Made by a program: the position numbers and the translations under genes. This document shows positions 15,994-22,592 of a DNA stretch of 25,651 nucleotides, one piece after another. The notes under the pieces were generated by a model. It worked only from the letters and a program-made list of their open reading frames with translations, did not search any database and was not told where the DNA came from. This stretch comes from Streptomyces roseochromogenus subsp. oscitans DS 12.976. GTDB lineage: Bacteria; Actinomycetota; Actinomycetes; Streptomycetales; Streptomycetaceae. The stretch spans positions 5,185,904 through 5,211,554 of the forward strand of contig NZ_CM002285.1 of NCBI RefSeq assembly GCF_000497445.1, given 5' to 3'. Every line of letters begins with the position of its first letter. Position 1 is the first letter of the stretch.

Positions 15994-16011
15994 AGAGTAA
16001 TGAGTTACTCT
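15994..16011. promoter_or_regulatory. MarR-type operator dyad
   Basis: AGAGTAA-tgag-TTACTCT is a perfect 7-bp inverted repeat with a 4-bp spacer, ending 7 bp before the ATG of the MarR gene at 16019. Its size and location fit an autoregulatory MarR operator overlapping the promoter or transcription start. Confidence 0.7.
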
Positions 16012-16018
16012 AAAGAAC

Positions 16019-16456
16019 ATGCCGGACCTTACCCATGGCGACGACGCTGCCGCCGTGAACTCCCTCCGCTCCGCTGTGATGCGGCTGTCCCGTCGGCTCA
16101 AGCACCAGCGGGTCGACGAGTCGCTGAGCCCCACCGAGATGTCGGTGCTCGGCACCCTCTCCCGCTGCGGCTCGGCCACGCCGGGCGAGCTCGCCCGCAA
16201 GGAGCACGTCCAGCCGCCGTCGATGACCCGCATCGTCGCGTTGCTCGAAGCCAAGGGGCTGGTCCGGCTGGAGCCGCACCCCGAGGACCGGCGCCAGAAG
16301 GTCGTCACCCAGACCGAGCAGGCCGAGGCGATGCTCGAGCAGAGCCGCCGCAAGCGCAACGCCTTCCTGGCCGGCCTGGTCGAGGGCCTCGACGAGGACG
16401 AGTGGGCCGCACTGCGCGCCGCCGCCCCCGTGCTGGAGAAGCTCGCACACCTGTAA
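16019..16456 (+). CDS. MarR family transcriptional regulator
   Basis: A 145-residue protein with the MarR winged helix: LSPTEMSVLGTLSR, then ATPGELARKEHVQPPSMTRI as the recognition region, and the wing around PEDRRQKVV (88-96). N- and C-terminal helices would form the dimer interface. The ATG has only a weak AGAA before it and the operator dyad lies within 10 bp, so the transcript leader must be very short. The MFS gene follows after 27 bp, so this is probably a regulator-exporter operon derepressed by a small-molecule ligand. The ligand is unknown. Confidence 0.93.
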   Translation: MPDLTHGDDAAAVNSLRSAVMRLSRRLKHQRVDESLSPTEMSVLGTLSRCGSATPGELARKEHVQPPSMTRIVALLEAKGLVRLEPHPEDRRQKVVTQTEQAEAMLEQSRRKRNAFLAGLVEGLDEDEWAALRAAAPVLEKLAHL

Positions 16457-16483
16457 ACCCCGCAACGAGGAGGCGAACGCACT

Positions 16484-17839
16484 TTGAGTACGGGACCCGG
16501 AGCACCTTCCGCCCCCGCACCGACCGCACCTACGACCCCCGCTTCCCGCAAGTCCTCGATGTTCAGCTCGCTGAAGGTCAGGAACTACCGCCTGTTCTTC
16601 CTGGGCCAGGTCGTCTCCAACACCGGCACCTGGATGCAGCGCATCGCCCAGGACTGGCTCGTCCTCAGCCTCACCGGCTCCTCCGCCGCCGTGGGCATCA
16701 CCACGGCCCTGCAGTTCCTGCCGATGCTCCTCTTCGGTCTCTACGGCGGTGTCCTGGTCGACCGCCTCCCCAAGCGCCCCACCCTGCTGGTCACGCAGGC
16801 CTCGATGGCCGTCGCCGGTCTCGCGCTGGCCGCGCTGACCCTCACCGGCCAGGTCCAGGTCTGGCATGTCTACGTCGCCGCGTTCGCCGTCGGCCTCGCC
16901 ACGGTGCTCGACAACCCGGCCCGGCAGTCCTTCGTCTCCGAGATGGTCGGCCCCGAGCAGCTGCAGAACGCGGTCAGCCTGAACTCGGCGAACTTCCAGT
17001 CCGCCCGCCTGGTCGGCCCCGCCGTCGCCGGGCTGATGATCACCGGCGTGGGCACCGGCTGGGCGTTCCTCGCCAACGGCCTGTCCTTCGCGGCGCCCAT
17101 CACCGGCCTGCTCCTGATGCGCTCCCGTGAGCTGCACGTCGTCCGGCGCACCCCGCGCGGCAAGGGCCAGCTGAGAGAAGGCCTGCGGTATGTGGCCGGC
17201 CGCCCGGAGCTGATCTGGCCCATCGTCCTGGTCGGTTTCATCGGCACCTTCGGCTTCAACTTCCCGGTGTGGCTCTCGGCCTACGCCGAGCACGTCTTCC
17301 ACGCCGGTGCCGGCGGCTACAGCCTCTTCAACACCCTGATGGCCGCGGGCTCCCTGGCCGGTGCCCTGCTGGCCGCCCGGCGCGGCACGGCCCGGCTGCG
17401 CATCCTGATCGCCGCCGCGCTGGCCTTCGGCGCGCTGGAGACCGTGGCCGCGCTGGCACCGTCGTACTGGCTGTTCGCGCTGCTCATGGTCCCGATCGGG
17501 ATCTTCGGCCTCACGGTCAACGTCACGGCGAACACCGCGGTCCAGATGGCCACCGACCCGGCCATGCGCGGCCGGGTGATGGCCCTGTTCATGATGGTGT
17601 TCATGGGCGGTACGCCGCTGGGCGCGCCGATCGTCGGCTGGATCACCGACACCTACGGCGCACGGGTCGGCTTCGCTGCCGGCGGCATCGTGTCGGTCGC
17701 GGCGGCGGGCGTGATCGGCCTGGTCCTGACCCGCATCGGCGGACTGCGGCTGGCGGTGGGCTGGCATCACGGCCACCCGCGGGTCCGGTTCGTCCCGCGC
17801 GGAGAAGGAGAACGGGAGGAGCTGGCCGCGGCGGCGTAG
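16484..17839 (+). CDS. MFS transporter (DHA3/EntS-like)
   Basis: A 451-residue protein with 12 probable membrane helices. After a Pro/Ala-rich N-terminus the sequence FSSLKVRNYRLFFLGQVVS, then NTGTWMQRIAQDWLVL, is typical of the DHA3/MFS_3 group that contains EntS. The loop GVLVDRLPKRPTLL is the MFS signature loop between helices 2 and 3. The start is a TTG with a strong GAGGAGG ribosome-binding site about 10 bases upstream. The 27-bp spacing from the MarR gene supports co-transcription and an efflux role for a ligand of that regulator, which is inference. The C-terminus is hydrophilic and ends in Glu/Ala repeats. Confidence 0.93.
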   Translation: MSTGPGAPSAPAPTAPTTPASRKSSMFSSLKVRNYRLFFLGQVVSNTGTWMQRIAQDWLVLSLTGSSAAVGITTALQFLPMLLFGLYGGVLVDRLPKRPTLLVTQASMAVAGLALAALTLTGQVQVWHVYVAAFAVGLATVLDNPARQSFVSEMVGPEQLQNAVSLNSANFQSARLVGPAVAGLMITGVGTGWAFLANGLSFAAPITGLLLMRSRELHVVRRTPRGKGQLREGLRYVAGRPELIWPIVLVGFIGTFGFNFPVWLSAYAEHVFHAGAGGYSLFNTLMAAGSLAGALLAARRGTARLRILIAAALAFGALETVAALAPSYWLFALLMVPIGIFGLTVNVTANTAVQMATDPAMRGRVMALFMMVFMGGTPLGAPIVGWITDTYGARVGFAAGGIVSVAAAGVIGLVLTRIGGLRLAVGWHHGHPRVRFVPRGEGEREELAAAA

Positions 17840-17914
17840 GGGCACAGGACTCGCGGTGGTGTGACGTGTCCCCGCAGGGATGCGTGCCTGCGTGTCGATC
17901 GTCGGTGCGATTGC

Positions 17915-17943
17915 CATCTTATGAGATGACTCCTGCGTATACG
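17915..17943. promoter_or_regulatory. Two short dyads in an AT-richer promoter-like stretch
   Basis: CATCT-tatg-AGATG (17915-17928) and CGTATACG (17936-17943) lie in the only AT-rich stretch between the MFS stop and the secreted TIGR03118 gene. They are candidate operator or promoter elements; no convincing -35/-10 pair was found. Confidence 0.3.
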
Positions 17944-17993
17944 TCCTATTTGTCTATCTGGCAATTCGGAACGCATGGGACAGGAGCATCCGC

Positions 17994-19187
17994 ATGACAT
18001 CGCAGGTATCACCGGCATCACCGGCATCGATCCGAAGACCCCGCTCCCGTGTACGGCTGCTGGCGGCGGTCGCACTGACCCTGGGCACGGTCGGTGCGCT
18101 CGCCGTCGCCGCGCCGTCCCGGGCCGTGGGCGGGCCGCGAGGGTTCGACCACGGCTTCCGGGAGCGCGATCTCGTTTCCGACCTGCAGGGCCGAGCGGAA
18201 CGGCAGGACCCGAACCTGGTGAACCCCTGGGGGCTGGTGCGCACGGCGAACGGCGCGATCAGGGTCTCCAACAACGGCAGCAGTACGTCCACGGTGTACT
18301 CGGGCGCCCGGGACGACCGGCCGGTCACCTTCCTCTCGCCCGTCGTGCAGCTCCCCGCCAACGCCGACCCGACCGGAGTCGTACGCAACGACACCGACGA
18401 CTTCCGCTTCACCGCCTCCGGACGATCCGGCCCCGCGCGCTTCATCTTCGCCGGGGAGAACGGCGGCCTCTTCGCCTTCAACTCGCAGGTGCTCCCGACG
18501 ACCGGCGTCCAGGTCGCCCAGGAGGACGACGCCGTCTTCAAGGGCCTGACGCTCGTGGACTGCGTGGAGAAGGACACGAAGGACGACCGGCGAGGCAAGG
18601 GCGACGCGCGTGAGCGGCGGCGGTCGCGCATCCTCGTCGCGAACTTCCGGGACGCGCGCATCGACGCCTTCGACACCCACTTCACCCTGGTGAGGCAGCC
18701 CGCCGGCGCGTTCCAGGACCCGAGCATCCCCGCGGGCTTCGCGCCCTTCGACGTCAAGAACATCGACGGCAGGATCTTCGTCACCTACGCCCTCCAGAAC
18801 GCGGAAAAGCACGACGACGTCGCCGGACCGGGCAATGGCTTCATCGACGTGTTCAGCACCAGGGGCAAGCTGCTCCAGCACTTCGCGCGCCGGGGCGTGC
18901 TCAACTCGCCCTGGGGCCTGGAAGTGGCGCCCAAGGGATTCGGGAAGTTCGCCGGCGACCTCCTCGTCGGTAACTTCGGCGACGGCCACATCAACGTGTT
19001 CGACCTGCGAACCGGCCGGTTCGAAGGGGCCCTGGACCAGCCCAACGGGCAGCCGATCGTGATCGAGGGCCTGTGGGGGCTGCAACGGGGCACCGCCAGG
19101 TCCGGCGGCGAGAACAGTGTGTGGTTCGCCGCGGGAATCCAGGACGAGGCGCACGGGCTGCTCGGCACCCTGCGCGCCGCGCGCTGA
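17994..19187 (+). CDS. TIGR03118 family secreted protein
   Basis: A 397-residue protein. The N-terminus has several arginines (SIRRPRSRVR) before a hydrophobic core ending around residue 44, consistent with a secretion signal. The opening of the mature part, LVSDLQGRAERQDPNLVNPWG, is the hallmark of TIGR03118, a family of exported beta-propeller-like proteins of unknown function. Repeated blades such as RFIFAGENGGLFAFNS, RIFVTYALQNAE, GFIDVFSTRGKLLQHF and GDLLVGNFGDGHINVFD support a propeller. AGGAG lies 7 bases before the ATG. A strong hairpin terminator follows the stop. An insertion of charged residues (about 195-214, KDTKDDRRGKGDARERRRS) interrupts the fold and is probably a surface loop. 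Confidence 0.92.
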   Translation: MTSQVSPASPASIRRPRSRVRLLAAVALTLGTVGALAVAAPSRAVGGPRGFDHGFRERDLVSDLQGRAERQDPNLVNPWGLVRTANGAIRVSNNGSSTSTVYSGARDDRPVTFLSPVVQLPANADPTGVVRNDTDDFRFTASGRSGPARFIFAGENGGLFAFNSQVLPTTGVQVAQEDDAVFKGLTLVDCVEKDTKDDRRGKGDARERRRSRILVANFRDARIDAFDTHFTLVRQPAGAFQDPSIPAGFAPFDVKNIDGRIFVTYALQNAEKHDDVAGPGNGFIDVFSTRGKLLQHFARRGVLNSPWGLEVAPKGFGKFAGDLLVGNFGDGHINVFDLRTGRFEGALDQPNGQPIVIEGLWGLQRGTARSGGENSVWFAAGIQDEAHGLLGTLRAAR

Positions 19188-19200
19188 CCCTCACCCCACG

Positions 19201-19244
19201 CCGGGTGCTCGCCGGGCGGTCGGACCCGCCGGGCGAACACCCGG
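19201..19244 (+). terminator. Strong hairpin terminator
   Basis: Nineteen-base arms (19201-19219 and 19226-19244) match at 17 positions around a 6-base loop. It starts 13 bp after the TIGR03118 stop and ends 27 bp before thpR. Confidence 0.8.
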
Positions 19245-19271
19245 CCCCCCGGTGTCTGCGAAGGTGAAGGC

Positions 19272-19844
19272 ATGAGACTCTTCGCCGCGGTGCTCCCTCC
19301 GGAGAGCGTCGTCCATGAACTCGCCGTCGAGATCGCCAAGTTGAAGAGGCTGCCCCGCGCGGAGCGGCTGCGCTGGACCAACCGCCCGGGCTGGCACTTC
19401 ACCCTGGCCTTCTACGGCGAGGTCGCCGACGACCTCGTACCGGACCTGTCGGACCGACTGTCCCGCGCGGCCCGCCGCACGTCCCCCTTCGGCCTGGCCC
19501 TCTCCGGCGGCGGCCAGTTCGGGCACGGCAAGGCCCTGTGGACGGGCGCCTACGGCGATGTGCAGGCGCTACGGCTGCTGGCCGACCGGGCGGAGTCGGC
19601 GGGGCGGAAGGCGGGCGTACGGATGGGGGAGCACCGGCAGTACAAGGCCCACCTGACGGTGGCGCGGGGGCGGGACTCGGTGGACGTACGGCCGTATGTC
19701 GAGCTGCTCCGGGAGTTCACCAGCGCGACCTGGACGGTGAGCGAGCTGGTGCTGGTGCGCAGCAACCTGCCGAGGTCGGGGGAGGCGGGGGAGCAGCCGC
19801 GGTACGAGGCGGTCGACCGCTGGGAGTTTGGCGGGGTTGGTTAG
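19272..19844 (+). CDS. thpR: RNA 2',3'-cyclic phosphodiesterase (2H family)
   Basis: A 190-residue protein of the 2H phosphoesterase family. Both catalytic HxT motifs are present: H42-F-T44 (WHFTLAFYGE) and H127-L-T129 (KAHLTVARGR). The opening MRLFAAVLPP is typical for ThpR/LigT, which opens 2',3'-cyclic phosphates to 2'-phosphates in vitro and acts in the cytoplasm. GAAGG lies about 6 bases before the ATG. The C-terminus ends RYEAVDRWEFG, as in full-length homologues. It follows an independent terminator, so it probably has its own promoter. A 28-residue membrane peptide gene follows after 10 bp. Confidence 0.95.
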   Translation: MRLFAAVLPPESVVHELAVEIAKLKRLPRAERLRWTNRPGWHFTLAFYGEVADDLVPDLSDRLSRAARRTSPFGLALSGGGQFGHGKALWTGAYGDVQALRLLADRAESAGRKAGVRMGEHRQYKAHLTVARGRDSVDVRPYVELLREFTSATWTVSELVLVRSNLPRSGEAGEQPRYEAVDRWEFGGVG

Positions 19845-19854
19845 GCTCGGTTGC

Positions 19855-19941
19855 GTGGACCCGAAGAGTCGGAACCGGATCATGGCCGGTGCGCTTGTGT
19901 TGATGTTCGTGGTGGTCGCCGTGGCGGCGGCTGTGAGGTAG
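19855..19941 (+). CDS. Putative 28-residue single-span membrane peptide
   Basis: GTG at 19855 opens a 29-codon frame. It encodes a charged N-terminus (VDPKSRNR) and then a continuous hydrophobic helix of about 18 residues ending in Arg. Its composition is that of a small inner-membrane protein with the basic end inside. It starts 10 bp after the thpR stop. GGCTCGG lies just upstream but the ribosome-binding site is weak. Genes this short are usually missed by gene finders; expression is not shown by sequence alone. Confidence 0.5.
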   Translation: MDPKSRNRIMAGALVLMFVVVAVAAAVR

Positions 19942-20012
19942 AGCCTGGCTTTGCCGCCTCAGGGGCGGGGGAGCGCGGCCGTCCGGCGGCTGCGGGCCGT
20001 CGGTGGCTTGTC

Positions 20013-20058
20013 GCTCCCCCAAGTTCTCGGCTTCGCTCGAACCCGGGGGGACCCCCAT
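20013..20058. repeat. Streptomyces-type intergenic repeat
   Basis: The stretch with CTCCCCCAAGTTCTCGG, then CTTCGCTCGAACC and GGGGGGACCCCCAT closely resembles a short repeat that I recognise from many Streptomyces intergenic regions. It has the C-run/G-run pairing that would form a hairpin. It is flanked at a distance by the inverted pair CAGGGGCG (19960-19967) and CGCCCCTG (20091-20098). Confidence 0.6.
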
Positions 20059-20062
20059 CGCG

Positions 20063-20091
20063 GCGGGGCCGCATATCGAGTGCGGCCCCGC
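20063..20091. terminator. Bidirectional hairpin terminator
   Basis: Perfect 11-bp arms (GCGGGGCCGCA and TGCGGCCCCGC) surround a 7-base loop. It lies between the rightward thpR/small peptide genes and the leftward aldo/keto reductase stop at 20119, so it can end transcripts from both sides. Confidence 0.75.
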
Positions 20092-20118
20092 GCCCCTGGG
20101 TCGGCTGCCCCTCCGGTG

Positions 20119-21114
20119 TTACCAGGCGAAGGCCTCCGGGGACGGGCCCGGGCCCGGGAAGACCTCGTCCAGGCCGCTCAGCAGGTCCTCGCTCAGCTCC
20201 AGCTCTACGGCCCTGAGCGCCGACTCCAGCTGTTCGGCGGTACGCGGGCCGACGATGGGACCCGTCACACCCGGGCGGGTCAGCAGCCAGGCCAGGGCCA
20301 CCTCGCCGGGCTGCAGGCCGTGCTTGTCGACCAGGTCCTCGTAGGCCTGGACCTGGGCGCGGGCGGCGGGGTCCTTCAGGGTGTCGGCGGCCCGGCCGGA
20401 GGCGCGGCGGCCACCCTGGACCTCCTTCTTGATGATCCCGCCGAGCAGACCGCCGTGCAGCGGCGACCACGGGATGACACCGAGGCCGTAGTCCTGCGCG
20501 GCCGGGATGACCTCCATCTCGGCGCGCCGCTCGGCGAGGTTGTACAGGCACTGCTCGCTGACCAGGCCGATGGTGCCGCCGCGCCGGGCGGCGATCTCGT
20601 TGGCCTGGGCGATCTTGTAGCCGGGGAAGTTGCTGGACCCCGCGTAGAGGATCTTGCCCTGCTGGACCAGTACGTCGATCGCCTGCCAGATCTCCTCGAA
20701 GGGAGTGTCCCGGTCGATGTGGTGGAACTGGTACAGATCGATGTGGTCGGTCTGCAGCCGCTTCAGGCTGGCGTCCACGGCCCGGCGGATGTTCAGCGCG
20801 GAGAGCTTGTCGTGGTTGGGCCAGGCGGCCTGGCCGTCGGCGGCCATGTTGGCGTAGACCTTGGTCGCGAGGACGACCTTGTCGCGGCGCTCGCCTCCCT
20901 TGGCGAACCAGTTGCCGATGATGCTCTCGGTCCGGCCCTTGTTCTCACCCCACCCGTACACGTTGGCGGTGTCGAAGAAGTTGATGCCGGCGTCCAGCGC
21001 CGCGTCCATGATGGCGTGGCTGTCGGCTTCGTCGGTCTGCGGCCCGAAGTTCATCGTCCCGAGGACGAGCCGACTGACCTTGAGTCCCGTGCGTCCAAGC
21101 TGCGTGTACTTCAT
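20119..21114 (-). CDS. Aldo/keto reductase
   Basis: A 331-residue (beta/alpha)8-barrel oxidoreductase using NADP(H). The catalytic residues of the family can be placed: D48 in FFDTANVYG, Y53, K85 in LATKVY and H131 in YQFHHID. The opening MKYTQLGRTGLKVSRLVLGTM and the later GSSNFPGYKI and VIPWSPLHGGLLGG segments are typical of the YajO/YhdN-like group of bacterial aldo/keto reductases. GGTGG lies close to the ATG. The gene lies 30 bp downstream of a DUF397 gene on the same strand, so it may be read through from that module. Physiological substrate unknown. Confidence 0.94.
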   Translation of the reverse strand: MKYTQLGRTGLKVSRLVLGTMNFGPQTDEADSHAIMDAALDAGINFFDTANVYGWGENKGRTESIIGNWFAKGGERRDKVVLATKVYANMAADGQAAWPNHDKLSALNIRRAVDASLKRLQTDHIDLYQFHHIDRDTPFEEIWQAIDVLVQQGKILYAGSSNFPGYKIAQANEIAARRGGTIGLVSEQCLYNLAERRAEMEVIPAAQDYGLGVIPWSPLHGGLLGGIIKKEVQGGRRASGRAADTLKDPAARAQVQAYEDLVDKHGLQPGEVALAWLLTRPGVTGPIVGPRTAEQLESALRAVELELSEDLLSGLDEVFPGPGPSPEAFAW

Positions 21115-21144
21115 GGTCCACCAGCCAACGGCTTGGAGTGCGCT

Positions 21145-21324
21145 CTATGCAAGCGACGCGAGGGTTGTGACGAACGCCGTCCAGGTGGTGGGGGTGACTT
21201 TGAGGGTGGGGGCCGGGGTCTTTGAGTCGCGGATGTGGATGGTGGTGGGGGTGAGGGCCACCTCCAGGCATTCGCCCTCGCCGTCGCTGTAGCTGCTCTT
21301 GCTCCAGTGGAGGTCCGTGGTCAT
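21145..21324 (-). CDS. DUF397 domain-containing protein (second copy)
   Basis: A 59-residue frame with the DUF397 features: WSKSSYSDGEGECLEVAL, then TIHIRDSK and a terminal hydrophobic AFVTTLASLA. Compared with the copy at 5781-5990 it keeps the SSYSD, the Cys-Leu/Val-Glu-Val and the HIRDSK positions. Its ATG overlaps the stop of the truncated DUF5753 gene by 4 bp (ATGA), the normal coupling for this pair. Because its partner has lost the DNA-binding domain, its current role is uncertain. Confidence 0.9.
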   Translation of the reverse strand: MTTDLHWSKSSYSDGEGECLEVALTPTTIHIRDSKTPAPTLKVTPTTWTAFVTTLASLA

Positions 21325-21767
21325 AGCTCCCGTGCCACCTTTTCGATCAGCGTTGCGGACTCCTCGGGGGTGAGGGCCTGCGCTCGGAGAATGCCATATT
21401 TGCCGAACAGGTCACCTACGTCGGGCTGTTCGCTCACGAAGTAGCCGCCACGGTGGCCTTCGACGTAGGCGAACCGGTGTCGATCAGCGGTCTCCAGAAG
21501 GCTCATGCGGCCGGCGAGCCCGGCGTGGTCCTGACGGTCGTGTGGCATGACCTGAACCTCGACGTTCCGGAGTTCTCTGACCGTGAGGATGTGGCGCAGT
21601 TGCTCCTTGAGCGTGTCGATGCCGCCCAACGGGCGTGTGAGGATGCTCTCTTCGAGTACGTAGCTGACGGTGGGCGGGGGCTTTCGCGTGTAGAGCTGCT
21701 GCCGCTCCTGACGGGATGCGACCCGCAACTGCACATCCCCGCACCAACGTTGAATTGCCCTGGTCAC
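21321..21767 (-). pseudogene. 5'-truncated XRE-DUF5753 regulator remnant
   Basis: The C-terminal part of a DUF5753 regulator is intact: RVASRQERQQLY, SYVLEESILTRPLGG, VEVQVMPHDRQDH and GILRAQALTPEES align with the intact regulator at 4939-5784 from about its residue 155 onward. The helix-turn-helix and the first half of DUF5753 are missing. Upstream on the same strand the frame turns into arginine/proline-rich non-coding translation across the neighbouring gene. A GTG at 21767 could still start a 148-residue product, so a shortened protein is possible. The coupled DUF397 gene remains intact. Confidence 0.8.
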
Positions 21768-21797
21768 AGTATGTGAGGGGCCGTAAACATCACGTGC

Positions 21798-22067
21798 ATG
21801 AACGACAGAATCTCCACCCCCTGGATCCCGGCCTGGATCCCCCACTCCGGTCACGCCCTCCGCCACGCAGGTATCCACTTCGACGCCGTACGCCTCAAAG
21901 GCGCCGCAGGCAACCGCACCTTGTCCTACGTCGGTGTGCCCGCGCTGACCGGGGTGACCTGGCCGCTGGGCTGGAGGTCGGTGCCGACGAAGGAGAGGCT
22001 GTTCGTGGTGGGGAAGTTGCTGGAGGAGGTGGCGGGGCGGGTCCTGGCGGCCGGGGCCGTGAAGTGA
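21798..22067 (+). CDS. Small protein of unknown function
   Basis: An 89-residue frame starting MNDRISTPWIPAWIPHSGHA, rich in Trp, Pro and His at its N-terminus, followed by HFDAVRLKGAAGN, then SYVGVPALTGVTWPLGW and a helical end. The sequence has protein-like composition and third-position bias. From memory it resembles longer Streptomyces proteins of about 150 residues (primase/polymerase-like or unnamed) with a middle part missing around residue 35; this is a weak recollection and not a firm assignment. It is head-to-head with the truncated DUF5753 gene, and a hairpin terminator follows. Confidence 0.55.
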   Translation: MNDRISTPWIPAWIPHSGHALRHAGIHFDAVRLKGAAGNRTLSYVGVPALTGVTWPLGWRSVPTKERLFVVGKLLEEVAGRVLAAGAVK

Positions 22068-22076
22068 CGGGAACGC

Positions 22077-22117
22077 CGGCAGGCACACACCCGCTGGCTT
22101 GCGGGTGGTGCCTGCCG
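22077..22117. terminator. Bidirectional hairpin terminator
   Basis: Arms CGGCAGGCAC...CCCGC (22077-22094) and GCGGG...GTGCCTGCCG (22101-22117) pair with one small internal bulge around a 6-base loop. It lies between the convergent genes ending at 22067 and 22135. Confidence 0.8.
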
Positions 22118-22134
22118 TGCGGTGCTGCCGAGGC

Positions 22135-22332
22135 TCAGGCCTTCTCGATGTCGGCCGCGTGTCCGGGCTCGTCGACCCGGAACTGGACCTTGTCCCCGCG
22201 GCGCAGAGTCATGCGGTCGGTGGGCTGTGCGAGGTCTTGCGAAGAGAACTCCAGCTGGGCGCCAGCCTGATCCTCCTTGATCTTGCCCTCGCCCTGGGCC
22301 TCGTCCCACTGCTGAACCTTGCCTGTGGCCAT
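22135..22332 (-). CDS. Divergent cold-shock-domain-like small protein
   Basis: A 65-residue protein. MATGKVQQWDEAQGEGKIKED parallels the first strands of CspA-type proteins (GTVKWFN then KGFGFI), and the end RRGDKVQFRVDEPGHAADIEKA parallels their last strands (GQKVxFxVxxGxKGxxAxNV). The aromatic RNP1/RNP2 residues that bind nucleic acid in true cold-shock proteins are largely replaced (GEGKIK, LEFSSQD). Either binding is altered or the protein has another role. A good GGAGA ribosome-binding site lies about 7 bases upstream of the ATG. A long stem-loop occupies the leader just before it. Confidence 0.75.
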   Translation of the reverse strand: MATGKVQQWDEAQGEGKIKEDQAGAQLEFSSQDLAQPTDRMTLRRGDKVQFRVDEPGHAADIEKA

Positions 22333-22347
22333 GGCTGCATCTCCTTC

Positions 22348-22404
22348 GTTCGGTTGGGGGGGAGCCCCGGTCTCAAGCCGGGCTCACTCCCATCGAAACC
22401 GAAC
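22348..22404 (-). promoter_or_regulatory. Leader stem-loop upstream of the cold-shock-like gene
   Basis: Perfect 8-bp outer arms GTTCGGTT (22348-22355) and AACCGAAC (22397-22404) enclose an inner stem (GAGCCCCGG with CCGGGCTC, one bulge) and a 6-7-base loop. On the minus strand this 57-base structure ends two bases before the GAAGGAGA ribosome-binding site of the gene starting at 22332. A 5' untranslated regulatory structure is the simplest reading. Confidence 0.6.
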
Positions 22405-22466
22405 CCCTGTGCCGGAGCGAGCGCTGTGCGCCAAATGGGTGACGCTGTGTTGGTGTGGGGTAACTG

Positions 22467-22592
22467 ATGGTGACCTACATCTCGGTCACCGCCGGCCTGG
22501 CCTACCTCGCCACCTCCCCGGACGCCCTGACCTGGACACCCCGACCGATCCCCTCCGGCGACGGCATCAACTGGCACTCGGTCGACGGCTAG
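22467..22592 (+). pseudogene. BNR/sialidase-like gene fragment
   Basis: A 41-residue open frame (ATG preceded closely by an in-frame TAA) ends in GINWHSVDG. It contains LATSPDALTWTPRPIPSG, which looks like the TSPDGxTWT repeat of BNR/sialidase-type propellers. It has no ribosome-binding site and no room for a full domain, so it is probably the 3' remnant of a lost gene. It overlaps the convergent Uma2 stop by 4 bp. Confidence 0.4.

Noticed and set aside
16010..17917. Long minus-strand frame across the MarR and MFS genes
   Set aside because: It is the shadow of two well-supported plus-strand genes.
20119..21225. Plus-strand frame across the aldo/keto reductase
   Set aside because: It is antisense to a complete reductase with all catalytic residues.
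21768..22088. Full 255-residue reading of the truncated DUF5753 gene
   Set aside because: The upstream part is antisense to the 89-residue gene and has no helix-turn-helix or family similarity.
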